Assembly: GCA_036346395.1 (NCBI GenBank)
Contig: CM070594.1
Location: 30,165,385-30,229,384 of the forward strand
DNA from: Hsuehochloa calcarea
Taxonomy: Eukaryota > Streptophyta > Magnoliopsida > Poales > Poaceae
Direction of reading: 5' to 3'
DNA: 64,000 nucleotides
Position 1 is the first letter of the stretch. Every line of letters begins with the position of its first letter. Positions 11,237 to 22,280 of the stretch are shown one piece after another. The translations under genes and the position numbers were made by a program. Under the pieces are notes generated by a model, which saw only the letters and a program-made list of their open reading frames with translations, was not told the origin of the DNA and ran no database searches.

Positions 11237-13337
11237 TTCATGAGTGCACATGATGAACAATAAAATGATGGTAATCAAATTTTAGTAATCCAGCCATCAT
11301 GAACAAATACATATCACCACAAATCAGTACATCGAACAAGCATATGTTACCATGAATCATCATATAGAACAATCACATAACAATCACAATATAGATGCAC
11401 TTGCCTATTTCTTTCTTTCCCGCTACGGCACACGAAGAAGCAAAATTGGTGTCTCTACTCTGGAACTCCGCCTCCTACACAAGCATAGCAGTAACAATAA
11501 ATATGATGAAAGATGGACTCCGTTTACACCCCTTAATCCAACTCCTCAAGACCTATAACTCAAAGAGAGGTTCTACCCAAATTCCCCGGCAGTCTAGCAT
11601 AAAGCTTCCCGGGACAGCAGTACTAAAAATATCATAACTTCCACTACGAAATTCGGAAAAGGGTGATCTTGATCTCTCTGGAACCACGACAAAACCATCT
11701 ATGAAAAACTAGCTGGGAAAGTTCCTTGATTCTGCCTCCTACTAACCCTAATGTTCTGGTGAAGTTTGCTGTTCCCTCAGTCTGACAGTCAGACAACAGC
11801 GACGGTAAAAATTCAATAACTTTTGATTCACACCTCTAAAAATTATGTTCTTTATCAATCCTTAAATATTACTGGAATGGATACAACTTTCGTGTTGGGT
11901 GACCCTTCAGATTCGGTCTCAAAAAAATACAAATTGGCAAGACATGCAGACTGCCAAATCTCGTCAGCTTTCATGTACAGTCGTAGCAAAACGGCCATAA
12001 CTCCTAAACTATAACTCCAAATAAGGTGATCTCAGTGCCAAAAGAAAGATAAAATCGAGGGCTACAACTTTCTAAGAGATGGTAAGATCAGAAAACATAC
12101 GCATCTTACCCAAAACTGACGAGCAACACACTGCACAAATCTGATCTGCTACTTCCTTTTGGTTGGCCCTCCAAAAATCGCCTCCTCGCCTTCTTTCCAA
12201 TGGACCACCGCAACGGGCTTCGCCGGGGAGGGAGGAGGTGATGGCGCAGGGGGAAGGTGGGGAGAGCCGGCAGCTGCTAGGGGGAGCAAAGGGGGAAAAG
12301 GGGGAAAGGGGTGGGGCACTAGGGTTTTGGGGGGTGGGCACCCCCACTCTTGGCCGACCACAAGGAGGCATCTCCTGGGCCGCGGCTCAGGCCCAGGTTG
12401 GTGAAAAATATCAACTGACCCCCTGTCGTTTCATATTTTACTATTCCTCGAATTATACTTGTCCGCTCGACATGATTAAATATTCTATAGAAAGATATCG
12501 AAATTATCTACAATTAACTAGTAGATGACATTTCCAAAATTCGCCATTAAGGTACTCGAATAAATTGTACAACAGAACAGCAGACTACCCAGGTCCATTA
12601 ATCGGCCCCTCGACAAGGAAATTATAAAACCCCTCTAATTAGTCTGGACACAAATCTCTAGTTAACCTAGCAAAGTACAGAAAACAAAATTACAGATCGT
12701 TACCCACAAAAATCCAGATCTTGACTTCTTTTCTCCTACTGTCTCATGTGTTGTTCAAACCTTCAAGTACAAGAGTAATTTCATGAAACAAAACTTTACT
12801 AGCTGCATCAACAAATATCACGGCATGCATTGCTAGCTGATTGTTGTTACCTTCTCAGGTGTTGTTGGAGGCTTCACAACCACATGCATGCAACACCGGC
12901 CAATCCAACTACACGCACATGCAGCAGCAAACCAAACTAGGACGTGCAGCCGAGATGTGCATGTAGACGCTCGGGCAGTAGCAGGTACCGCTGGCCGAGG
13001 GCGCTTCCACGCAGCAGGACGTCACGTCACACACGCACTGCAAATCAAAAACGCAGGGCGATGGAAATCACGCGCTGGTCACGGTCAGGTGGCGTCGCAC
13101 ATGCAGCTTCTATGCGGACGGCACTGATACAACAGGAGACTGCAGGCGCAATGGGAATCGGCGGCGCCGAGCGTCAATGCGGCGTCCACGTGGCGGCAGG
13201 AGTTCACGCGTGCGGTAGCAGAAGCAGGAGCTGGCAGCTGGAGAAAATTTTTGGAGGCGGCTACTGGAGGTGGCGCACGGGAAAGAAAACGAAATACTAG
13301 GGTGCCTATGGTTTCCAGAATTCCCTCTCTCAGCGAT

Positions 13338-13348
13338 CCTTTTATATC
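13338..13348 (-). promoter_or_regulatory. TATA box of gypsy-C LTR
   Basis: The minus strand reads GATATAAAAGG about 110 bp inside the LTR, the same relative position as in the related elements. Confidence 0.6.
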
Positions 13349-13456
13349 TCGCACAATCTAGCCCCTCCGTAAAACTCTAAATTATTGTAGTTTCACTTAT
13401 CCTCTTTTTAAAAAAAAATTGCACAGGCCCTCAAGAGTTAATTTCAGAATATTACA

Positions 13457-13470
13457 TTCTATCCTTTAAC
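13457..13470 (-). other. Polypurine tract of gypsy-C pol copy
   Basis: The minus strand reads GTTAAAGGATAGAA immediately before the LTR start at 13456, the 3'-LTR configuration. Confidence 0.75.
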
Positions 13471-13527
13471 AGAATTCGACCCCGAATTCTACTCACCGTT
13501 CTACTCGAAGAACAACCACAACTGAAA

Positions 13528-15474
13528 TTAAACAACAAATCACACGTATCCGTCGTGAACAACTCCGGGTATTGCTCGCGCATGCGAGATTGCAACTCCC
13601 AAGTTGCTTCTCTATCAGACTGATGAGTCCACAACACCTTGACGTATACCAACGTCTTGTGCCTCAGCACTCGCTATGACCTCTCCAGAATACGCACTAA
13701 GGATGCGACTCAATTGCAATGTCTTGCTCAATAGTCAGCGGCTCTAATGAAATCTTATGCTCTAGGTCTCTCAAAAAATTTCTCAGCATCGAGATGTGAA
13801 ACACATTGTGAACTCCACACATGGACTCAGGAAGGTCCAGGCGGTAGGCTAACTTCCCAATTCTTGCAATAATCGGGAACGATCCAACGTACCTCGGGCT
13901 AAGCTTTCCTTTGGTACCAAATCGGACAATGCCTTTAGTAGGAGACACTCTCAAGAGCACCTAGTCACCCACCATAAACTCCAAGTCACGCCTCTTCACA
14001 TCAGCATAGCTTTTATTCTGCTCTAAGTTGCTAATAGATTCTGCCTCACCATCGCCACACGCTCAACGGTCTTCTGAATCCAATCCGGACCCAAAACTGC
14101 CTTCTCTCCCACTGCATCCCAACAAAGTGGCGATCTGCACCTCCGCCCATAGAGAGCCTCGAATGGCGCAGCTCTAATACTGGAATGGTAACTATTATTA
14201 TAAGCAAACTCTGCCAGAGGCAACTGGTCCTCCCAACTACCCTTCCAAGACAAAACGCAAGACTGCAACATATCCTCCAAAGTCTGAATAGTGCACTCTG
14301 ACTGCCCATCTGTCTGAGGATGAAACGATGTTCTAAGGCAGAGCTGTATGCCCAATGCACTCTGCAGACTCTCCCAGAACATGGAGAAAACTTCGCGTCC
14401 TTGTCAGAAATGATGGTCTTTAGCACACCATGCAGTCTCACTATTTCTCGCACATAAATAGGAGCTAGATCACTTGCTGAATTTGTTGTGCGAATAGGAA
14501 TGAAGTGCGCAGACTTGCTTTGAATCGATCCACCACTACCCAAACTGCATCCTTCCCTCGCGGCATATGAGGTAACGCCACCACAAAGTCCATAGGATAT
14601 CATCCCATGGCCACTGGGGAACCTCCAAAGGCTGCAACAACCCTACAGGATGCTTGTGCTCAGCTTTTATTTGCTGACAAACACCGCAAGAAACCACATA
14701 ATTAGCAATATCACCTTCATCCTTTTTCACCAGAAATTTTGTTTCAAATCTCGATACATCTTAGTCTCACCAGAATGAACAGTGTACGGAGTGTGATGTG
14801 CCTCCCTCAAGATATCATCTTTGACCTCCGCCTTTTGCGGCACGCAAAGGCGGCGTTTAAACCTCAAAGCACCAGAATCATCCATGCTAAAATCTCCCTC
14901 TTTGCCCTCATCTAAACGCTTCATGACCTCCTGTAATAACCGGTCACTCTGTTGTGCTTCCCGCACACGGTCTGGAATAGCTGACTCAAGAATCAACTGC
15001 GTCTCAATATGTGTTGTGCCCGCATAACAATAAGATATTCCCATACGATCAAAATCAGCAATGAGGCAATCTAGAGTAGCGGGAGTCGCCTTGCGACTAA
15101 GAGCATCAGTAACAACATTCGCCTTGCCTGGATGATACTGAATAGTAAGATCATAATCCTTGATCAACTCCAGCCACCTCCTTTGCCTCAAATTCATATC
15201 CTTCTGAGTGAAGATATACTTGAGACTCTTGTGATCTGTGAAAATATCACAAGGCTCGCCGTACAGATAATACCTCCAAATCTTGAGAGCAAAGACAACT
15301 GCAGCCAACTCCAAGTCATGAGTGGGATAATTCTGCTCGTGCTTCTTTAACTGTCTAGACACATAAGCAATCACCTTACCGTCTTGCATAAGCACACAGC
15401 CAAGACCCACTCGAGACGCATCTGAATAGACTGTGAACCGCTTCCCTAGCTCGGGAAGAGTGAGAATAGGAGAG
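13528..15474 (-). pseudogene. gypsy-C pol, C-terminal half (RNase H, integrase, chromodomain)
   Basis: The minus strand is the best-preserved chromovirus pol in the window. The segment 14727-15474 is open and encodes RNase H (FTVYSDAS, FTDHKSLKYIF, DALSRKA motifs) and the start of the integrase zinc-binding domain. A one-base loss near 14735 converts FWWK to FW-stop. Integrase continues at 14023-14700 with an HPQTDGQSE motif near 14310, broken by frameshifts. The C-terminal integrase and chromodomain-like end (KVLWTHQSDREATWEL) lie at 13528-13960, ending at TAA 13528-13530. RT and everything upstream are missing: homology stops at about 15474, where copia-B LTR sequence begins. Confidence 0.88.
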
Positions 15475-15563
15475 AGCATTGCACCCTGGTAGCTTCTCCA
15501 CGCATCATGCATCCACCTTTGATCTCCACGTGCACCAGTGTAAGCCTGACCACGTCGTGACAT
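14727..15563 (-). CDS. Chimeric ORF: copia-B LTR leader fused to gypsy RNase H/integrase
   Basis: A 278-codon open frame whose first 30 or so codons (MSRRGQAYTGARGDQ) come from copia-B U3 sequence and whose remainder is gypsy RNase H plus integrase zinc-binding domain. The fusion point is near 15474. It is open by accident of the junction rather than by selection, as far as the sequence shows. No promoter is visible directly upstream, because the copia-B fragment has lost its TATA and R/U5. Expression is unlikely but possible. I regard it as a transposon relic. Confidence 0.5.
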   Translation of the reverse strand: MSRRGQAYTGARGDQRWMHDAWRSYQGAMLSPILTLPELGKRFTVYSDASRVGLGCVLMQDGKVIAYVSRQLKKHEQNYPTHDLELAAVVFALKIWRYYLYGEPCDIFTDHKSLKYIFTQKDMNLRQRRWLELIKDYDLTIQYHPGKANVVTDALSRKATPATLDCLIADFDRMGISYCYAGTTHIETQLILESAIPDRVREAQQSDRLLQEVMKRLDEGKEGDFSMDDSGALRFKRRLCVPQKAEVKDDILREAHHTPYTVHSGETKMYRDLKQNFW

Positions 15564-16561
15564 CTTCGACCGCCTGAACCTTGGATTTCCCCATCGTAGT
15601 TCCGATCCTCCTCGTCATCGACCATGACCGTCTCCACGCCCAACCAGCACATAAAAAGATCAAAGAACGCTTTCCCAGCACAAGTTCTCCAACTTGACCA
15701 ATATCAGTTCACGCACGCATATCACATTTTCATCTATCAATAAACATGAACCAGATCATCAACGACCTTAATTTCTATGCTTTCGGGAAAACAACTCAAG
15801 ACCACTCTAAAAAACTGGTCTGACCACTATGTACAAGCCGGTCAGACCACTGGCTGACCAGACATGAGTACTCGAGGTACTCAAAGAATACAAGAAACGA
15901 AGCACTCGAAGCCTACGACTACCTACCAGTAGCCTACGACCACCAATCAGAAGCCTACAACCGCTGATGGCAAAGTCTACGACTACCGATCACAAAGCCT
16001 ACGACCACTGATCGCAAAGCCTACGACTACCGATCGCAAAGCCTACGACTGTTGATCAAGATCCAGGCACTATAGCTTTCGATCATCGACCATACACTAT
16101 AGCTTCGACCATCTACTATGCACTGTAGCTTCCGATCAGCGACCCAACACTATAGCTTTCGACCTTCGATCATACACTATAGCTTCGACCATGCAACTCC
16201 AACTGTTCTTCGTATTCGGTACACACCTCGACTCATGACTGAGTACATTACTCCGTACTCGGAGCTATAGTACTCGGAGGTACAGTACTCTGAACTCTAT
16301 CACTCGACACTTCGTGCTACATTAATCAAAGTTACAATACTCTAGGTTCTAGTACTATGAGTCCAATCGAAAAGGATCATCGAGTATCACCGTTTTGGAC
16401 CACCCGATACAAGGCATGATCAGACCACCCAAACAGAATATTCCAACAACCAAAACTTACACAAACGCAAATTTCAATGCAACCAAAAGTCAATTAATCA
16501 TCATCACAAAATTTACGACCAGTCCATATGGTATTTTTCGACCAGTCCACATGGTCTAACA
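15475..16561 (-). repeat. copia-B 3' LTR, U3 fragment only
   Basis: Matches 50950-52085 of the 5' LTR. On the minus strand it starts TGTTAGACCATGTGG just after the PPT. It ends abruptly at about 15475 in gypsy-C pol, so the TATA box (equivalent of 50781-50790), R and U5 are absent. Contains a 25-bp repeat cluster (15910-16060), repeats of the form CACTATAGCTTTCGA (16065-16195) and GGTCAGACC motifs (15830-15860). Confidence 0.85.
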
Positions 16562-16572
16562 ATCTCCCCCTT
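16562..16572 (-). other. Polypurine tract of copia-B
   Basis: The minus strand reads AAGGGGGAGAT, adjacent to the LTR start at 16561. The same tract type precedes the copia-A 3' LTR. Confidence 0.85.
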
Positions 16573-17681
16573 AATGAATACATTGACAACACTTCAAAAA
16601 CTTAAGATGAATTTTAAAATAAAAGAAACATTTGCGAAAAGAAAGTTTCAAAGTTGCAAAAGCAAAGAATTTTGATAAATCACAGCAGCAGTCGAAAAAC
16701 TGAGAGAAAATAATGTTTTATCTATCTTTCCCATTTGAAAGTTATTCTTAAGCAAATATGATTTACGTCTATCATACCATGCTCTAGGTGCTTGTTTTAA
16801 ACTATATAAAGCTTTGGACAATTTGTAGACATCATTAGAAAAAATTAGAATTTTCAAAACCAGATGGTTGTCTTACATACACTTCTTCCTCAAGTATAGC
16901 CATTCAGAAAAACGCTCTTAACATCCATTTGATACAATCTGAAACCCTTAGATGCAGCAAATGCTAAAATGATTTTAATGGCTTCTAATCGAGCAATAGG
17001 TGCAAAAATTTCACCAAAATCAAGATCTTCTATCTGGGTAAATCCGTGAGCCACAAGTTTGGCGTTATTTTGAACAACACCACCATCCCACTTTATTTAT
17101 TCTTAAAAATCTATTTAGTTCCAATAACATTATCACTATGACGGGAAACTAATGTCCGGACTTTATTACGCTCGAAATTTTTCTAATTCCTCATGCATGG
17201 CATTAATCCAAGACTCATCAGATAAAGAGTGATTCACATCTTGGGATTCAAAAGAGGAAACAAAAGCAGCATGAGCATATGAGGCATCGGAGTTATACCT
17301 GTTGCGAATAACTCTATCATCTAACTCACCAATCATTTGTTCAGGAGGATGACGTTGTTGAATATGCATAGGAGCCTGTGGTGTCGTTGGTGATATAGGT
17401 GTAGCAGTAGTGGTCTCTACCTCATTGGAGGTAGGATCAGAGCCACTAGTTGTAGACTCTATCGGTGTAGATACGTGTGTAGAAGTGTGAATACGGGTTA
17501 CTCTTTCATCATCGTCAGAGTTATAGAAGATGTCTTTGGGTGCGTCATTTACCTGTATACCTGCATTGTCGGATCTAATACTAGGACTAGCCTCATCAAA
17601 AGTGAATGCGTAGGTCTCAGTAATTTTGTTAGTTTCTAAGTTGAATACATGATAACCTCGAGTGTGCGCTGCATATCCAAG
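16573..17681 (-). pseudogene. copia-B pol: integrase C-terminus to RT fragment
   Basis: The minus strand is open from the copia-A insertion (17681) to about 17166, encoding the integrase C-terminal/linker region and the start of RT (ending near ESWINAMHEELEKF). A further RT segment near 16730-16850 contains LSKALYSLKQAPRAWY. The frame is broken between them. The YVDD-containing half of RT and RNase H are absent: only about 75 bp separate the RT fragment from the PPT. This is an internal deletion, so copia-B cannot be autonomous. Confidence 0.85.
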
Positions 17682-19345
17682 TGAGAGACCATGTGAGTAG
17701 GGTCCCCGTTTGAGTGATGAGTATTTGACGCTGTGGTGAGAAGTTTGTGATTGAAATCATCGCGTTTGTGCTGCTGCTGTTTTGGTTCTGTAAGTGCGGA
17801 ACTTCCGGTTCTGGAAAACGGAACTTCCGATAATCGGAACTTCCGTTGTGGTAAAACGGAACATCCGATTATCCTGACGTTTGTGTTTCGGTTGAAGTAA
17901 TCGAAACTTCCGCACCTGGGGACGCGGTTTGTCCGATAATACTGACGTGAGTACTCCTCTGTGACGAAAATCGGAATTGAAAATCTGGGAGTGCGGACGT
18001 TCCGATAATCGAAACTTCCGCAATGGTAAGCGCGGAACTTCCGATAATCCTAACAAGTGCGGACGTTCCGGAAATCGGAACTTCCGCAATGGTAAGTGCG
18101 GAACTTCCGATTGTGGGCAGAATTGTACAGAAAGGCATAGTTTGTGATTTTGGGTTTGTATTAGTTTGAGTCTTGTACAAATTTTGATGCTATGATATTG
18201 GGCAATGCTATGTGATGTGTTTTTATGCGTGTTGATGCGGCACATCGAGGCGAAGTCGTGGCGAGACACGAGGTGATCAGACTAGGCGCAGGCGGCGTTA
18301 AGGTCAGAACGGTCGGGATGTGTCGAAGACGGCGTGAATCTTGAGGTGGTTGCGAGTCAAGGACAGCAAGGTGTACGGGAGGCTTCCAGAAGGTGCGCAA
18401 GGGGCGAAACGTTCTTTTCGCAAAGCGGCACAAGTGGAGGCGGTTCCGTTCGGGTGTAGCGGGCTTAATGGGTTGGAGACCCGTTAGCCAAGGGCTATAA
18501 ATAGAGGTGAACCCCTGGTGTTAGGGTTAGACTTTTTGAGAGAGAATATTAGGGTTAGCTTTAGCCAAAGAGCTCTTGAGAGTTTGTTTTTCTTTTTGAG
18601 AGTTTGTTGAGTTGGAGAGGATGAACTGAAAACTTATGTAATCATTCCTCTGTGTTTCCCTCTGTAATCTTTTGATTTCTATCAATGAAACTCTGAGGTT
18701 TTGGTTTCTTGTTTATGCCTCTCTTCGTCTCTCTGTTCTTCTCTTGAATAGCTAGGGTTTCGATGAAACTTTTGATTCGTCTTATGAGATGGCATGAAAC
18801 TTGATATCTAGAGTCGTTTTGATATTGTTAATATATCTTCAAAGTCTCATGAGCCGAGAATCTAAGAATCTTGCAAATTGTGGGTTTTCGGTTGTTCTTG
18901 CCTAATACTCAAGAAATCCATTTTTGCTTTGATTAATGAATCTTTGTCTGCGATTCTTCTCCATGAGGTCAAGATGTTGTTTAGGATGATGTCTGTGAAA
19001 CTTGACTGAGAAGAGCATTCAAGATTTAGTATTTGGATTTTGGGCAAAACCCAAGCGCCTTTGTTCTTGGTCGGGACAATCGAACTTCCGATTGTCCAAG
19101 GCGAACTACATTGCGGAACTTCCGATTGAATCCGGAACTACGCGATGCGGAACTACCGCGAGTAGAATCGAACTTCAATTCGGCGATGAGCGGCCGAAGT
19201 TTGGTTTCGTTCTCTGATGTTGTTTCACTCCTCTTTTTGAGATTTCCAGAGGGCTTTGTAGGTTTGTTTAAATACAGTAAAGGGGAGTTCTTAATTTTTA
19301 AGGCACCATTCACCCCCCCCCCTCTGTTGCCATTTCGGTCCTTCA
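17682..19345 (+). repeat. 5' LTR of copia-A
   Basis: Starts TGAGAGACCATG, ends GGTCCTTCA, 1664 bp. U3 (17790-18115) is packed with CGGAACTTCCG-type near-palindromes. TATA box at 18496-18504. A second motif cluster lies at 19079-19165 and a C-run just before the end. Open frames at 17757-18430 are repeat artefacts. Confidence 0.95.
18496..18504 (+). promoter_or_regulatory. TATA box of copia-A 5' LTR
   Basis: TATAAATAG in the context GGGCTATAAATAGAGG. The 3' LTR copy is at 28043-28051. It separates the palindrome-rich U3 from R. Confidence 0.75.
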
Positions 19346-19347
19346 AT

Positions 19348-19360
19348 TGGTATCAGAGCC
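19348..19360 (+). other. Primer binding site of copia-A (tRNA-iMet)
   Basis: TGGTATCAGAGCC starts two bases after the LTR end at 19345. Confidence 0.9.
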
Positions 19361-19401
19361 GGTTACCTCTTCCTTATAGATCTTAACCGGTCTGTTGAGC
19401 C

Positions 19402-20560
19402 ATGGCAACGGACAAGTATTCCACCAAGCCTCCCGTCTTTGATGGCCTGGATTACCCCTTTTGGAAGAGCCGAATGGAAACATACATCCAGGCTCAGGGG
19501 TATGCCATCTGGCGGAAGGTGAAGGTCAGATTCGCCGTTCCTGCCGATGAAAACATCAATGTGGGAAACATGCCCGATGTTGAGGCCAATGCTAAGGCAA
19601 GGAACATTATCATTCAGGGTTTGAGCAGAAGTGAGTTCGATCGCATTTCTCATTTGTCTTCTTCTTACGACATCTGGGTGACCCTCGATGCATACCATGA
19701 AGCCACCACCCAGATTAAGACGGTTCGACAAGACCAGTTCAAGCGAGAATACAACAAATTTGAGATACTTGCTGGTGAATCTCTTGACGAGTGCTTTTCG
19801 CGTTTCCATAAGATTTTGAGCAACCTCCAAGCTGTCGGTCTTACATACCCCGACTCGGATAACGCTCGATAGATGCTTTCTGCACTCGATCTTCGTGTTT
19901 GGGAGATGAAAGTGACTACCATCAAGGATAGCACGGACCTCTCAACCCTGACTCTTGACGCGCTTTACTCGCGCCTCAAGACTCACGAGATTGACATTGT
20001 CCCTCGAAGGTCGAAGTCACAGTCGATGGCTTTAGTCACTGATCCCACCTCTGGATCTTGTTCTGAGTCGATACACGGGTTCTCCCTAGCTGCTCTCTGT
20101 GACATAACTGATGATTAGTTAGAGCAGCTTGAGGATGAACAGTTAGCCCTCCTAGCTCGGAAGTTTTCCCATGCTTACAAGAGGAGGAGGGATGGAAAAA
20201 GAGGAGGTCCTGTGATTTGCTTCGAGTGTGGTGGCCCTAACAACATCCGAGCAAACTGCCCCAAGCTTGGGAAGGGCAAAGGTGACTACGGCGGTTCGGG
20301 CAAGAACGACTACATCGACAAGAACCGCAACACGAAGCCCTCAGCACCTGACCAAGGCAAGAAGAAGTTCCGCAACTTTGGGAAGGCAAAGAAGCTGTTC
20401 CATCGCGTCCTCACCGCCCTTGACGAACTGGACACCAGCGAGGTGGAGGGGTGGAGTGACGATGATGGAAAGGACGATCAAGATCCCAAGGATGACGGCA
20501 ACTTCTCCGGCATGTGCTTCATGGCCCTCGGGGGCGATCTAAGCAACAATGAAACACTCT
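19402..20560 (+). pseudogene. copia-A gag, N-terminal part
   Basis: ATG 19402 opens a Sirevirus-type Gag (UBN2/DUF4219-like start, with FDGLDYPFWKSRM). The frame is kept to about 20550 except for in-frame TAG at 19870-19872 and TAG at 20116-20118. A zinc-knuckle motif at about 20218-20260 reads CFECGGPNNIRANC; the residue that should be His is Asn. A lysine-rich basic stretch and an acidic stretch (EGWSDDDGKDD) follow. A frameshift near 20550-20560 moves the reading into the frame of 20658. Gag would form the particle and bind RNA. Confidence 0.88.
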
Positions 20561-22280
20561 CGACTCAGATGAGGTTAGTCCCACTTACGACCGACTTAAT
20601 GATGCTTTTCTTAAGCTAGGTAGATTTCATGCTAAGTCTAGGGCTAAGTGTACTGAGTTGGAGAAGGAAGTAGCTAGACTATCACGGGAGCTTACCTTAC
20701 TTACATCTGCTCCCTCCCGTGATGATTGTGACACATGCTGTGCTCTCCTTGATGACATGGAAAAACTAAGGACCATGCATGATAGTGTGTCCTCTGAATT
20801 AGATATGATTAAAGTGGAGAACATTAGCCTCCTTGCTGAACTAGAGATGAGTAGGGTAGCACCTCCTTCATCTAGTACTGTTGAGGCTACTGCTTGCACC
20901 TCCTGTGAGGTTAAGGACAACTCGTTTAGAGGTCTATATACCATGTTGCTCGATCTGCCTGAGACTTGTGAAAATTGTAATAATCTCAAGATGAACCTAA
21001 AACGGGCAGATCACAAAATTGCTAAATTCCAAGCTACTTTATTAGAGCCCATTGTTTCTTGTTTAAACTGTCCTAAGTTAACTACTGAACTAGAATCTGT
21101 ATCCGAACAGTTTCAAGAAATGATTGATCACAATAACAAACTGGCTCAAGATGCTTCTAAGGACCTTGTTAGCTCACCATGCAATCGATGTAAAAACTAA
21201 AATGTGATTTGGTTGCTTTGGATGAAAAATGTGTGAAGCTAACTAAGGACCTTCTAGAACACAATCATCCGCTTGTATTGTGTGTCTTTGGGAAGAAGTC
21301 TAAGGGTTTGGTAGAGGCGCCTAGCAACGTGAACCAATCTGCTAGCGAGGGGTTTGTCCCCCAAAGTCATTTGTGCATGCACAAGCCAATCTTTCCTCTC
21401 TTTGTTGGTTCTTCTTCGCTCCCTTACCTTCTGCTGTTCCTTCTTCCCCTGCTCTTCTTGCACCTCTCTCTTTCGGGAGTGTCAGTATCTTATGAACACT
21501 TTCGAGAGGTTTGTAGGAGGCAAGAAGAAGCTCAATCTCATTCTAGACAAATCTAAGATTTGCAGATTTAATCGAGGTCTTGGATATGATTTCCATGAGG
21601 ATATGAGGAAGCATCCACCTGTCGTGCTCAGAACCATAGCACCAGGTGTGATCAAAACTAAGCCCAGGACTGAGAAAGTAAATTTTAAATCAGCGGGTTT
21701 TGTTCAAAGGATCTCGGCGACAAGGTGATTCCACTGCGGCTTGACCTCTCGAAGGCGAGTATCATTGCACCTTCTGCCGGAAGGATGGACATTTGGTTGA
21801 TCATTGCTTCAGGCGCGCCAAGATCGCGTGTAGAGATCATGTTGAGTCCTTTAGGCGCATTCAGGGTCAGCCCCAGACCATGAGTGCACCTAAAACTAAC
21901 ATGAGGTCTAGGTTTGCTACAGCTGATGATTTAGGGCAGCATCGAGGACTTGGTTTTTCTGAGTTTTCTGATTTTCGTTCTCATGCTTCCTTTGTTCGTG
22001 ACTTCCATCGCGTTGAGGGTAGATCTCGGTTTCCCTTTCGAGATGGCTACCCGCGGCGTGATCAGCATGTTGCCAGAATTCTGACTCGCTCTTCCATAGC
22101 AGTCGGATTCAAGATAGCGACCAGTCCGCACACGCACCTTCTGGCTTGTTGAGTGACAGAGAGCGTAGGGTAGATAGAGGTCAGTCTTGCTTGACTACTT
22201 CATCTGTTCGACGTGTGACTCAGTATTGGGTGCCAAAATCACTGTTGATTCACCCCAGTACTGAGACTTTACTCTCTGTT
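20561..22280 (+). pseudogene. copia-A gag, C-terminal coiled-coil and second zinc knuckle
   Basis: The frame containing 20658-21200 encodes a leucine/glutamate-rich coiled-coil with repeated CxxC pairs, a hallmark of Sirevirus Gag C-termini. It stops at 21198-21200 and is continued in other frames (21209-21300, then 21490-21728). A second knuckle, CTFCRKDGHLVDHC, lies at about 21766-21805 with all four ligands intact. The region 21850-22270 is basic/aromatic and leads into the protease. At least three frameshifts are needed for continuity. Confidence 0.8.

Larger units (their letters stand above)
10531..13456 (-). repeat. gypsy-C LTR joining pol (right) and gag (left)
   Basis: On the minus strand it starts TGTAATATTC and ends GGGGTTTTACA, 2926 bp. 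TATA box GATATAAAAGG at 13338-13348. It is clearly related to, but diverged from, the gypsy-1/D/E LTRs. Four hairpins at 11073-11236 match theirs in order but not in sequence. On its upstream side lies a PPT and the end of pol; on its downstream side a PBS and gag. It is therefore both a 3' and a 5' LTR. ORFs inside it (for example around 12160-12530 and 12890-13300) show no family resemblance and are probably chance. Confidence 0.85.

Noticed and set aside
12159..12528. Gly/Arg-rich ORFs on both strands in the gypsy-C LTR
   Set aside because: Low-complexity GGGGA-rich DNA gives open frames in three overlapping frames. No homology or gene structure.
17757..18430. ORFs of 90-170 codons on the minus strand across copia-A U3
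   Set aside because: The translated repeats come from the CGGAACTTCCG motif cluster. They do not match any Sirevirus env-like protein and overlap the promoter.
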